Below are positions 6,601 through 12,747 of a stretch of 12,747 nt of DNA, piece after piece; position 1 is the stretch's first letter, and each line of letters opens with the position of its first letter. The stretch lies in the NCBI GenBank assembly GCA_934131055.1, contig CAKOZB010000036.1, forward strand, positions 1-12,747, given 5' to 3'. Below the pieces are notes generated by a model. That model saw only the letters and a program-made list of their open reading frames with translations, searched no databases and had not been told where the DNA came from. Position numbers and translations under genes: made by a program. Source of the DNA: an uncultured Clostridia bacterium. GTDB lineage: Bacteria > Bacillota > Clostridia > TANB77 > CAG-508.

Positions 6601-9286
6601 CAGCGAAGATCACAAAACAGAGATTATAAATACAATTGCACAAAATAATGAAGTTTCAATATCAGGAACAAAAATCTGGAAAGATCCAGAAGGAACAAAA
6701 CATCCAGATATTACAATAGTATTATTAAGAGATGGAAAACCAACAAAAGAAACAGTTACACTTAAATATGGAGATACAACATATTCATTTACAGGACTTG
6801 AAAAGTATGATTTATCAGATGGACACGAATATGAATATACTGTTTCAGAAAATACAGTTGAAGGATATCAAACAACATACAGTAAAGACCATAAATCACA
6901 AATAACAAATACAATAAATCAGGTAAATAAAGAAATAAGTGGAAAGAAAACTTGGAAAGCTCCAAAGGGAACAGAACGACCTGAAGTAACAATTGAATTA
7001 TATAGAAATAAAGAACTATACCGAAAAACAAAACTTGAGAATGATAGTTATAAATTTACAGATTTAGAAACTTATGATTCAGAAGGAAATGAATATAACT
7101 ACGAAGTAAAAGAAGTTGAAGTTCCAGGGTATACATCTGAAAGAGCTGATAATGGAGTTGACTTTATAAATACAATAAAACAGAAAGAAACATCAATATC
7201 AGGAACTAAGACATGGGTGGATCCAAAGGACACAAAACACCAGGATATTACAATAATATTATTAAGAGATGGAAAACCAACAGGAGATGAAGTTATACTT
7301 AAAGATGGAACAACAACATATTCATTTACAGGACTCGAAAAATATGATTTATCAGATGGACATGAGTATGAATATTCAGTTAAAGAAATAGAGGTTCCAG
7401 GTTATATTTCAAAATTAAACGGAACAAATTTTGTAAATACAATAATTGAAGATAATAAGGCTGAGGTAAAAGGAACAAAAACTTGGATAGTACCAGATGG
7501 AATAGACTACCCAACAATTAAAATTTATTTGGTAAAGAATGGTGAAAAAACTGAAGAATATGTTGAATTGAAAAATGGTGATACATCATATTCATTTAAG
7601 AATTTACCAAAGTACCAGGTAGATAAAGACGGAAACTACTATATATTAGATGACAAAGGCAATGTTGAATTAAACGAATATACAGTTGAAGAAGTTAGTC
7701 TAGATGGATATACATCTACTCAAAATGGATTTGATTTTGTAAACACAATTAATCAAGAATTAATCTCAATAAATGGTGAAAAAACATGGGTTGATCCAGA
7801 AAGCACAGAACTAGTTCACCCAGAAATAACAATAAATTTATTGAAAAACGGAATTAAAGACAAAACAATCAAATTAACTAATGGAAATACTAAATATGAA
7901 TTTACAGGATTACCAAAATACCAAGTAAATGAAGATGGTAGCTATATATTAGATAACAATGGCAATGTTCAGTTGAACCAATATAGAGTTGAGGAAGAAG
8001 TAGTACAAAATTACGAAACATCATATGATGGCTATAATATTACAAACACATTTAAACAGGACATTCAGGGAACTGTAGAAATAACAACAACTACAACATC
8101 AGAAACATCTGTAAAAACACCACTTGATGTAGTATTTGTTCTAGATATATCTGGAAGTATGAATGACAATGATAAAGACAAAACAATGGTTGACTCTGTA
8201 AACAGTGCAATTTCAACAATAATGAAAGAAAACCCAGATAGTAGAGTTGGAGTTGTAGCCTATAGTTCAAAAGAAAACAGCAGTTACTCTAATAATTCAA
8301 ATGCCATAACATTGTTACCACTTGGAAAATACACACCAAAGAGTGATGGAAAATATTTAACAATAAAAGATGATACTTATACTATAACATGGCGTGATGA
8401 ATGGGGAATACCACAAAGTGCAACATATGATAAAGATATAATATCAACAAATGTAAATGAAGTTGCTTCGATAAGCCTAAATGTTTATGGCGGAACATAT
8501 ACACAAGCTGGTATTAAGGCTGGAGCAGATATATTAACATCTGCAAGCACAAAATACACAACTAAGGTAAACGGAAAAGACAAAGAAGTAACGCGTACGC
8601 CAGTAATAATATTACTATCAGATGGAGACCCAACATATTATAACAAGAATTATCAATCACTTACAGGAGATAGAAGTGGTACAGGAAATTCAACTTCAGA
8701 AAATGATGCATATTATACAATAAGGACAGCAGATTATTACAAAAAGCAAGTCACATCACATTATTATGGAACAACAGAAACAAAATCTAAGTTCTATACA
8801 ATTGGATTAAACATGAGTGGAACACTATCAAAAACAATATTAGACCCAAGTAGTACAAATGTAAATCTATGCAACAGTGAAGGAACAGATGGAACAGGCT
8901 GGAACAAAACAAGAAATGTTAAAGGAAAATTGTACGATAAAATAATAAGTGATGGAAGTGCTGATAAATATAGCTATGCAGATAAATCTTATGTAGGTTC
9001 TATGACAGCTAGTGATTTACAAGGTATATTTAATACAATAATAAATGATAGTACAACATCAACAGACACAAGAGATATAACACTAGAAGAATCTAATAAA
9101 AGAAGAGTTAACCTAAAGGGAATAAATACATCTAAAGAGTTTAGCCTAACAATAGGAAGTACATCATATAATTTTGCACAAGCAAAAGCAAGCGGTTATG
9201 TAAAAGGAAATGACACAGATGGATACTATGTAGATTTAAGTAAAGTTGCAAAAGGAAGCACAATTACAATAAGCTATAATAAGTAA
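3668..9286 (+). CDS. Giant surface adhesin: N-terminal anchor, 3 DUF11, 9 CnaB, C-terminal vWA
   Basis: The product has about 1872 residues, numbered here from TTG 3668 (an ATG at 3653 would add 5). Residues 12-34 form a membrane anchor with basic residues before it. A Asn/Ser/Gly/Thr-rich linker (about 40-170) contains LPNTG at 86-90. Three DUF11-type modules follow (about 215-336, 337-461, 462-590), then nine CnaB modules (starts near 591, 699, 800, 891, 996, 1089, 1175, 1264, 1366). All nine keep a Lys near the first strand (GTKTW-like), a Glu (YTVxE-like) and a terminal Asn (ITNT-like), as needed for internal isopeptide bonds. The vWA domain (about 1484-1800) has the MIDAS set DISGS (Asp1493, Ser1495, Ser1497), Thr1612 and Asp1652, so metal-dependent ligand binding is likely. 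A short beta-rich tail ends in SYNK. There is no C-terminal LPXTG, membrane segment or basic tail. The most likely role is an adhesin on a stiff stalk, last gene of the operon with the sortase. Confidence 0.93.
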   Translation: MKARINYKSRQTIIIMSIAVVLLIVAITGTVAFVKGNRNVAAAMNDENHQTVENSEDNSRTNISIADNGNLNNNETGNNSDNGKVLPNTGENSDSVDIGQNGNNGENNGATIENDGTKVADTGNTPSTTTENGSVAGNSSSNNSLGNSTSDNQNGNTSTSTTTGEANVPNQEYTQTTVIPGRENVLVEQNTEIGWSPISIVAYSAVSNLKVHKPELELQKLAYLDGDDLEKEPVNTLAQKGETITYLIKILNTGNEDAKNIHTIDTIPDGTELISISAGGTLNDSGKIEWKNNIKAGETVIVSFKVKVTADSVNLVENIAKVNGDETPETKTPIITTRKTAKVVTTIDKEEILEERDAKVGEKIRYTITIENTSEVDGTTVITDSIPDGTTLVDGTISKDGKLENNKITWENVKVSANSEEKVSFDVIVNAKNTAGEDVKSVKNTATVGNTPTDEVETNVANINTIKTSEGKHKDGTPVTKENPLHELDTITYTLAVKNIGNGKGIVKISDTVPEGTTLVADSIKCGENTYTEAELNAGIEVSLEGGEEKYITFTVTINPFKDEKITVRNAEAKQDETPVPPTDDEVVKEYVSIDVEKKFEDKENVDKYRPSEITVGLYLSKDATESIKTIKLDNSNNWKASFTRLNKYDLETKAIIDYDVRELNLDKNYNVGYEYLKEENKVTFSITNTLKYENVITHVTAKKIWDDNDGKVGVRTSVTFELYKDEKPTGITQIASDAEDVNWTVAFQNLQKYDVDGREIEYTVVETTQLSNYDEPIYGKEGNILTVTNKIDYTTFTKDVTVTKIWVDPVDVEHKDITINLYQSGKDEIFRTTILEKGKTSYTFTGLPKYDSEGNEYIYTAQECELAGYTPSYSDDKLTITNTINQDETVSVEGTKKWIDPEETTHPTITINLYQNDNATPFRTTTLKDGETNYKFEKLPKYRTNPEGKYELDANGNVQLNKYTVMEEAVDGYNTTYSEDHKTEIINTIAQNNEVSISGTKIWKDPEGTKHPDITIVLLRDGKPTKETVTLKYGDTTYSFTGLEKYDLSDGHEYEYTVSENTVEGYQTTYSKDHKSQITNTINQVNKEISGKKTWKAPKGTERPEVTIELYRNKELYRKTKLENDSYKFTDLETYDSEGNEYNYEVKEVEVPGYTSERADNGVDFINTIKQKETSISGTKTWVDPKDTKHQDITIILLRDGKPTGDEVILKDGTTTYSFTGLEKYDLSDGHEYEYSVKEIEVPGYISKLNGTNFVNTIIEDNKAEVKGTKTWIVPDGIDYPTIKIYLVKNGEKTEEYVELKNGDTSYSFKNLPKYQVDKDGNYYILDDKGNVELNEYTVEEVSLDGYTSTQNGFDFVNTINQELISINGEKTWVDPESTELVHPEITINLLKNGIKDKTIKLTNGNTKYEFTGLPKYQVNEDGSYILDNNGNVQLNQYRVEEEVVQNYETSYDGYNITNTFKQDIQGTVEITTTTTSETSVKTPLDVVFVLDISGSMNDNDKDKTMVDSVNSAISTIMKENPDSRVGVVAYSSKENSSYSNNSNAITLLPLGKYTPKSDGKYLTIKDDTYTITWRDEWGIPQSATYDKDIISTNVNEVASISLNVYGGTYTQAGIKAGADILTSASTKYTTKVNGKDKEVTRTPVIILLSDGDPTYYNKNYQSLTGDRSGTGNSTSENDAYYTIRTADYYKKQVTSHYYGTTETKSKFYTIGLNMSGTLSKTILDPSSTNVNLCNSEGTDGTGWNKTRNVKGKLYDKIISDGSADKYSYADKSYVGSMTASDLQGIFNTIINDSTTSTDTRDITLEESNKRRVNLKGINTSKEFSLTIGSTSYNFAQAKASGYVKGNDTDGYYVDLSKVAKGSTITISYNK
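6707..7380 (+). repeat. Near-identical CnaB sub-repeats, non-adjacent (modules 5 and 7)
   Basis: Bases 6707-6843 and 7244-7380 align over 137 bases without gaps, and I count about 17 differences by eye. Both encode LLRDGKPT and later GLEKYDLSDGHEYEY. Module 6, which lies between them, is much less similar to either. This indicates a fairly recent duplication or gene conversion inside the stalk. Confidence 0.8.
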
Positions 9287-9291
9287 TTCTT

Positions 9292-9345
9292 AAAAGAAGA
9301 CCGAAAATTGCATTAAAAGCAAGAAAAAATTAGGTCTTCTTTTTT
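9292..9345 (+). terminator. Terminator of the surface-protein operon
   Basis: AAAAGAAGACC (9292-9302) pairs with GGTCTTCTTTT (9333-9343) as an 11-bp perfect stem followed by further T. The 30-base loop carries a small nested TTGC/GCAA pair. It begins 5 bases after the adhesin stop codon. Confidence 0.88.
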
Positions 9346-9420
9346 GCTATAAATTTAGGTGGAAAATGGTAATAATATAATGTGAAAAGCAAAATTAATA
9401 TTAGATAAACAATGACAAGA

Positions 9421-9516
9421 TACAAAAATGTGATAAAACACAGCTAAAATTCTGCAAAAGTGTGATAAAAATAGAAAAAATGCTTGCAAAAGTGTGATTT
9501 AATAGTATAATTAATA
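9421..9516 (+). repeat. Three TGTGAT repeats at exact 32-base spacing
   Basis: TGTGAT occurs at 9429-9434, 9461-9466 and 9493-9498, so both intervals are exactly 32 bases. Copies 2 and 3 share 14 bases (TGCAAAAGTGTGAT, from 9453 and 9485); copy 1 has the looser ACAAAAATGTGAT. Copy 3 lies between the -35 and -10 boxes of the ATPase promoter. The regular phasing, close to three helical turns, suggests a multi-site operator. Confidence 0.6.
9484..9511 (+). promoter_or_regulatory. Promoter of the ATPase-sigma gene pair
   Basis: TTGCAA (9484-9489) and a perfect TATAAT (9506-9511) are separated by 16 bases. The start would be near 9518, giving a leader of about 35 bases with the AGGAG ribosome site at 9539-9543. 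Confidence 0.7.
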
Positions 9517-9552
9517 TAGAAAGAAGTATATTATTAATAGGAGTTGATTTTT

Positions 9553-10851
9553 TTGAGAAGATTTATAATAGAAAAATTAAAAGAGTGGAAAGAAAGTAAA
9601 TATAGAAAACCATTAATTTTAAAAGGAGCAAGACAAGTAGGAAAAACCTATATTTTGAAGCAATTTGGAGAAGAAAACTATGAAGGCGTTGCATATTTTA
9701 ACTTTGACCATGATGAAGACTTATATAATTTATTTGAAAACACAAAAGATCCAAGGAGAATATTAGAACAACTTGCATTCATATATGGGAAAGCAATTAT
9801 GCCTGGAAAAACACTAATAATATTTGATGAAATACAAGAGTGCCCCAATGCACTCAACTCATTAAAATACTTTTATGAGGAAGCAAATGAATATCATATA
9901 GCATGTGCAGGAAGCCTGCTAGGAATACGTCTATCACATACATCATTTCCAGTTGGTAAAGTAGAATTTTTAAACATGTATCCGATGACTTTTAGCGAAT
10001 TTTTACTTGCTGACAATGCACAAAATTTAGTAGACTATATGCAATCAATAGAAAAAATAGAAACAATACCAGATATATTTTTTAATCAGCTGGAAGAAAA
10101 ATTAAAGGCATATTATATAATAGGTGGAATGCCAGAAGCAGTTAATGCATGGGTAAACGAGAAAAACATGGAAATTGTAAATAATATACAAGAAAACATA
10201 TTGCTTTCATATGAAAGTGACTTCTCAAAACATACACAAGAGAGTGAAGCAAATAAAATCTCACTAATATGGAATAGCATACCATCACAACTTGCAAAAG
10301 AGAACAAGAAATTTTTATACCAAACAATAAAAGAAGGCGCTAGAGCGAGAGAATATGAAGGTGCTTTGAATTGGTTAAACGATGCAAATCTAATATACAA
10401 AATATATAATCTAACAAAAACAGACTTCCCATTAAAAGCATATAATGACTTATCAGCATTTAAAATATATATGAATGATGTAGGACTACTTAGAAAAATG
10501 GCTGGACTAGATAGTAGAATAGTGGTAGAAGGAGATAGGCTGTTTGAAGAATTTAAAGGTGCGTTCACGGAAAACTATGTATTAAACGTGCTAAATACCA
10601 CACTCGATAATACACCAAATTATTTCACTTTCGATAGAAATGAGATTGACTTCGTAATTCAAAATAAAAACAGAATAATACCAATAGAAGTAAAAGCAAA
10701 TAAATCAACCAACAACACAAGTTTAACAAAATATAATGAAAAATTTAATAATGAATTATCAATACGATTCTCAATGAAAAATTTAGCAAGAGATGGAAAA
10801 ATAATAAACATACCACTATTTATGATAGAATATATGGAAAAATTTATATAA
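9553..10851 (+). CDS. AAA-type ATPase with DUF4143 C-terminal domain
   Basis: The product has 432 residues from TTG 9553. A TTG at 9544 abuts the AGGAG ribosome site (9539-9543) with no gap, so the second TTG, 9 bases away, is preferred. The N-terminal ATPase domain has Walker A GARQVGKT (25-32) and Walker B LIIFDEIQ with Asp92 and Glu93, followed by the ACAGSLLG strand typical of this family. The C-terminal DUF4143 part (about 195-432) ends with EIDFVI (Asp366) and IPIEVK (Glu379, Lys381). This is a D-x12-E-x-K pattern like the core of PD-(D/E)xK nucleases. These ATPases are very common and often multicopy in anaerobes; their function is not established, although DNA-related and mobile-element roles have been suggested. 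It is followed 11 bases later by the sigma gene, probably on the same transcript. Confidence 0.92.
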   Translation: MRRFIIEKLKEWKESKYRKPLILKGARQVGKTYILKQFGEENYEGVAYFNFDHDEDLYNLFENTKDPRRILEQLAFIYGKAIMPGKTLIIFDEIQECPNALNSLKYFYEEANEYHIACAGSLLGIRLSHTSFPVGKVEFLNMYPMTFSEFLLADNAQNLVDYMQSIEKIETIPDIFFNQLEEKLKAYYIIGGMPEAVNAWVNEKNMEIVNNIQENILLSYESDFSKHTQESEANKISLIWNSIPSQLAKENKKFLYQTIKEGARAREYEGALNWLNDANLIYKIYNLTKTDFPLKAYNDLSAFKIYMNDVGLLRKMAGLDSRIVVEGDRLFEEFKGAFTENYVLNVLNTTLDNTPNYFTFDRNEIDFVIQNKNRIIPIEVKANKSTNNTSLTKYNEKFNNELSIRFSMKNLARDGKIINIPLFMIEYMEKFI

Positions 10852-10862
10852 AAGGAAAAATT

Positions 10863-11765
10863 ATGATAAATAAACAAGAATTACACTATATATTTTCAAA
10901 ATTACGAGCTGGTGATACATCTCAATTTGAATTATTATACAAAAATTATAAATTGCTTGTATATAAAATAGCATTCTCAATATTAAAAAACAAGGAAGCA
11001 AGCGAAGATGTAACTCAAACAGTATTTACAAAAATATATAGCTTAAAAAAAGAAAAATTGCCAAGTTCAAAAGAAGCTACCTGGTTATATACAGTTACCA
11101 AAAATGAAGCAATTTCGTATTATAGAAAAGAAAAGCCAAGCATACCATTAGATGAAATCTATGACATAAGTGAAGAAACAGAATGTAGGTATATACAAGA
11201 TATTATAGACAAAGAAAAATACGAAAAAATAATAAGCGGATTATCACTTAAAGAAAAAGAAATCGTGTCATTGAAAATAGTAGGAGAACTATCATTTAAA
11301 GAAATATCAAGAATTTTAAATGAACCGATTGGAACCGTGCAATGGCGATATTACAAAGCATTAAACAGTTTAAAACTATTATTAGGAAATATCAGTATGT
11401 TTATTGTTACATTAACATTGTATATTAGTTCTAAACAGCACAAGAATAGTGAAAGTATAGAGACAAAAAATGAAGTAAAAAACAATTCGCAGATAACAGA
11501 AGATTCAAAAACAGAGATTAAAAATAATACATCACAGGATAATAAAAAGCAAGAAGAACTTGATAATGCACAAACAACTGATAAAATTGAGAATACGATG
11601 ATAGATAATAAAACTACAGAAACAATTGAAATACAGCAAAAAGAGGAGAAAATACATAGTATAACAAGTAACATATGGCTATCTTTTACATCAATATTTT
11701 TAGTATTAACAATAATATTTGCAATAATTTGTGCAAAACACCAACATAATAAAACAAAATTATAG
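10863..11765 (+). CDS. ECF-like sigma factor with two C-terminal membrane segments
   Basis: The product has 300 residues. Residues 22-89 look like sigma region 2 (FELLYKNYKLLVYKIA, then DVTQTVFTKIY), and residues 123-174 like region 4, with a helix-turn-helix around LSFKEISRILNEPIGTVQWR. A plain ECF sigma factor stops there (about 170-190 residues). This protein continues with a hydrophobic segment (172-189), a polar stretch rich in Lys, Asn, Glu and Thr (190-267), a second hydrophobic segment (269-290) and a short basic tail. The predicted topology puts the sigma domains and the C-terminus inside and the 80-residue loop outside. Tethering could hold the factor inactive until a signal triggers cleavage, replacing a separate anti-sigma factor. 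That is an inference. AAGGA (10852-10856) lies 6 bases before the ATG, and the ATPase stop is 11 bases upstream. Confidence 0.87.
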   Translation: MINKQELHYIFSKLRAGDTSQFELLYKNYKLLVYKIAFSILKNKEASEDVTQTVFTKIYSLKKEKLPSSKEATWLYTVTKNEAISYYRKEKPSIPLDEIYDISEETECRYIQDIIDKEKYEKIISGLSLKEKEIVSLKIVGELSFKEISRILNEPIGTVQWRYYKALNSLKLLLGNISMFIVTLTLYISSKQHKNSESIETKNEVKNNSQITEDSKTEIKNNTSQDNKKQEELDNAQTTDKIENTMIDNKTTETIEIQQKEEKIHSITSNIWLSFTSIFLVLTIIFAIICAKHQHNKTKL

Positions 11766-11814
11766 ATGTTTTGAAAAAAGTATGATAAAATAATAAAGTA
11801 TAATGGAGGTACAG

Positions 11815-12138
11815 ATGGAAAGAATAAATATTGATACAATAAAAAAATTTGTTACATGTGGAAAAATAAGATGGACCAACCATGTGATAATAAGATTATT
11901 ACAAAGAGATATAAGTCAGAGTGAGGTTGAACATGCTTTACTTAATGGGACTATTATAGAAGAGTATGAAAATGATTATCCATATCCAAGCTGTTTGGTT
12001 TATGGAATAAGTATGAATAATAAAATATTACATATAGTTTGTGGCTCTAATGATGCAGAACTTTGGATAATAACTGCATACTATCCAAATAGAGAAGAAT
12101 GGAATGAAGATATGAAAACTAGAAAGGAGAATAAATAA
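11815..12138 (+). CDS. DUF4258 protein, putative toxin of a toxin-antitoxin pair
   Basis: The product has 107 residues from ATG 11815. An upstream in-frame ATG at 11803 overlaps the GGAGG ribosome site (11805-11809), which lies 5 bases before 11815, so the inner ATG is the start. Landmarks of DUF4258 are present: WTNHVIIRLLQRDIS (His23, Arg27, Arg31), a GTIIEEY segment, YPYPSCLVYG, LHIVCG (His73), ITAYYP (86-91) and a closing Trp96. The fold is expected to be RelE/BrnT-like, and the family is often found as a presumed mRNA-cleaving toxin next to a small zinc-finger partner, as here: the next gene starts 2 bases after its stop. Toxin activity is inferred from family and context. No clear promoter lies in the 49 bases after the sigma gene, so read-through from upstream is possible. 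Confidence 0.87.
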   Translation: MERINIDTIKKFVTCGKIRWTNHVIIRLLQRDISQSEVEHALLNGTIIEEYENDYPYPSCLVYGISMNNKILHIVCGSNDAELWIITAYYPNREEWNEDMKTRKENK

Positions 12139-12140
12139 TA

Positions 12141-12371
12141 ATGAATTGTTTTATGTGTAAAGGAAAATTAGAAGAAAAAAATACTACTTTTATGGTTGAA
12201 TTGGATAATTGTATTATAATTATAAAAAATGTACCCTCGCTTGTCTGTGAACAGTGTGGAGAGGTTTCATACAGTAATGAGGTGTCAAAACAATTAGAAA
12301 AATTGGTAAATGCAGTTAGAAATTCAATTACAGAAATTACGATAATTAACTATTCTGAAAAAGTTGCATAA
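12141..12371 (+). CDS. YgiT/MqsA-type zinc-finger protein, putative antitoxin
   Basis: The product has 76 residues. Cys3 and Cys6 (CFMC) and Cys36 and Cys39 (CEQCGE) form the two-knuckle zinc site of the YgiT-type/MqsA N-terminal domain. The part after residue 42 (SYSNEVSKQLEKLVN) is a short helix, and the protein ends before any Xre-like helix-turn-helix. Full MqsA antitoxins are about 130 residues and bind DNA through that missing domain, so this one probably neutralises its partner without repressing the operon itself. It lies 2 bases after the DUF4258 stop; the ribosome site AAAGGAG (12123-12129) is inside the end of that gene, which suggests coupled translation. The toxin-first order is the same as in mqsRA. 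Confidence 0.85.
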   Translation: MNCFMCKGKLEEKNTTFMVELDNCIIIIKNVPSLVCEQCGEVSYSNEVSKQLEKLVNAVRNSITEITIINYSEKVA

Positions 12372-12418
12372 AAAAAATATCAAACAGTCATAGAATATGG
12401 ATTGTTTGATATTTTTTT
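12372..12418 (+). terminator. Terminator after the toxin-antitoxin pair
   Basis: ATATCAAACAGTC (12377-12389) pairs with GATTGTTTGATAT (12400-12412) over 13 bp with one G-U pair. The loop is 10 bases. Flanking A and T runs extend the stem and supply the T tract (12412-12418). Confidence 0.9.
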
Positions 12419-12449
12419 ACAAAACACCAACAAAATAGAAAAAATGCAC

Positions 12450-12456
12450 CGTCTAA
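12450..12456 (+). promoter_or_regulatory. Possible ECF-type -10 element (CGTCTAA)
   Basis: CGTCTAA resembles the -10 element of ECF promoters such as those of Bacillus subtilis SigM (CGTC). An upstream AAC at 12429-12431 is 18 bases away, slightly longer than the usual 16-17 and without the preceding TGA, so the -35 match is poor. No good sigma-A promoter is visible between the terminator and the gene at 12508. Confidence 0.25.
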
Positions 12457-12467
12457 ATAATAGATAA

Positions 12468-12481
12468 CGGCGAACATGCCG
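12468..12481 (+). other. Short GC hairpin in the leader of the last gene
   Basis: CGGC (12469-12472) can pair with GCCG (12478-12481) around GAACAT. It is one of few GC-rich spots in this intergenic stretch. The pairing is too short to call a riboswitch or attenuator. Confidence 0.25.
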
Positions 12482-12507
12482 AAAATATTATACGAGGAGA
12501 GAATGAG

Positions 12508-12747
12508 ATGAAAAAGAAAAATTTATTAATTATTGTTTTAGTTATTATAGTGATAGTAGGAAGTATTTTTATAGCATTAAATCAACAAGCCAAAAAACAA
12601 ACATTAAATAATGAAAACACTCTATTAAATACAGAAAGCAAGCTTAATGCAACAAACGAAACCTATAAATATGGATATAAAGATTTATCAAAACTTCCAA
12701 AAGATTATACTATAAAACAAGCAATTAAAGATGGATGCGTTGTAATT
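12508..12747 (+). CDS. Exported or membrane-anchored protein, N-terminal part (partial)
   Basis: The frame is open for 80 codons and runs off the right edge. Lys2-Lys4 and a hydrophobic stretch at about 6-24 (LLIIVLVIIVIVGSIFIAL) form a signal peptide or anchor. There is no lipobox Cys and no obvious signal peptidase I site, so an anchor is likelier. A polar Asn/Thr/Lys-rich spacer follows (25-51), then LSKLPKDYTIKQAIKDG (59-75) and CVVI at the edge. That last part recalls the start of DUF4362-like domains (pattern xxAxxxGxVV), but too little is visible to be sure. GAGGAGA (12494-12500) lies 7 bases before the ATG. The terminator upstream makes this a separate transcript. Confidence 0.82.
   Translation, partial: MKKKNLLIIVLVIIVIVGSIFIALNQQAKKQTLNNENTLLNTESKLNATNETYKYGYKDLSKLPKDYTIKQAIKDGCVVI

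Noticed and set aside
6065-8065. Repeated PKY residues in the CnaB modules considered as pilin (YPK) motifs
   Set aside because: They occur in the conserved GLPKY turn of each module and lack the surrounding WxxxVxVYPK context. With no C-terminal sorting signal either, a polymerised pilus backbone is not supported.
5448-9000. Regular repeats in the adhesin gene considered as a CRISPR-like or tandem DNA array
   Set aside because: The repeats are protein modules of about 85-105 codons in one open frame. The DNA units are not identical and have no spacers.
9376-9381. Second TATAAT between the adhesin terminator and the ATPase gene
   Set aside because: No -35 hexamer lies 16-18 bases upstream, and no gene starts close downstream. 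The downstream promoter at 9484-9511 fits better.
11799-11804. Perfect TATAAT just before the DUF4258 gene, possible promoter
   Set aside because: It overlaps the ribosome site region and would start transcription at about the start codon. The nearest TTGAAA (11771-11776) is 22 bases upstream, too far for a -35 box.
11351-11839. Minus-strand open frame (162 codons) opposite the end of the sigma gene
   Set aside because: Its hydrophobic, Ser/Cys/Phe-rich translation is the antisense of the Lys/Asn-rich loop, and it overlaps both the sigma gene and the start of the DUF4258 gene.

Overview
The window is AT-rich, uses TTG starts behind strong purine-rich ribosome sites, and carries RNase Y, a sortase and a large CnaB-repeat surface protein. 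Together these point to a low-GC Gram-positive (Bacillota), most likely an anaerobic Clostridia member of the kind found in gut communities. The genus cannot be told from the sequence.

Layout. (1) 1-323: the 3' end of rny (RNase Y) and its terminator. (2) 437-1444: an unrecognised protein that looks like a degenerate zinc-peptidase fold (NECIH in place of HExxH, then GLNEA), closed by a bidirectional terminator. (3) 1543-1782, minus strand: a small protein with a hydrophobic C-terminal tail. It is divergent from the next operon; both directions have near-consensus sigma-A promoters with 17-base spacers. (4) 1959-9345: a self-contained surface operon of promoter, membrane-anchored exported protein with an LPVTF tail, sortase, giant adhesin and terminator. 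The adhesin (about 1872 residues) has an N-terminal membrane anchor, three DUF11 modules, nine CnaB modules and a C-terminal von Willebrand A domain. (5) 9429-11765: a promoter region with three TGTGAT repeats spaced exactly 32 bases apart, then a DUF4143-type ATPase and an ECF-like sigma factor with two membrane segments. (6) 11815-12418: a DUF4258 protein and a zinc-finger partner that look like a toxin-antitoxin pair, with a terminator. (7) 12508-end: the start of an exported or membrane-anchored protein, preceded by a possible ECF-type promoter.

How the genes may work together. The central operon probably builds a cell-surface adhesin. Its layout is the reverse of the usual LPXTG adhesin: the anchor is N-terminal, the ligand-binding domain is at the very C-terminus, the only LPXTG-like pentapeptide of the adhesin (LPNTG) lies just outside the membrane, and there is no C-terminal sorting signal. 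What the adjacent sortase acts on is therefore an open question; the LPVTF protein encoded just upstream is one candidate. The membrane-tethered sigma factor is the second most unusual item. Its targets are unknown, although a CGTCTAA element upstream of the last gene resembles an ECF -10 box.
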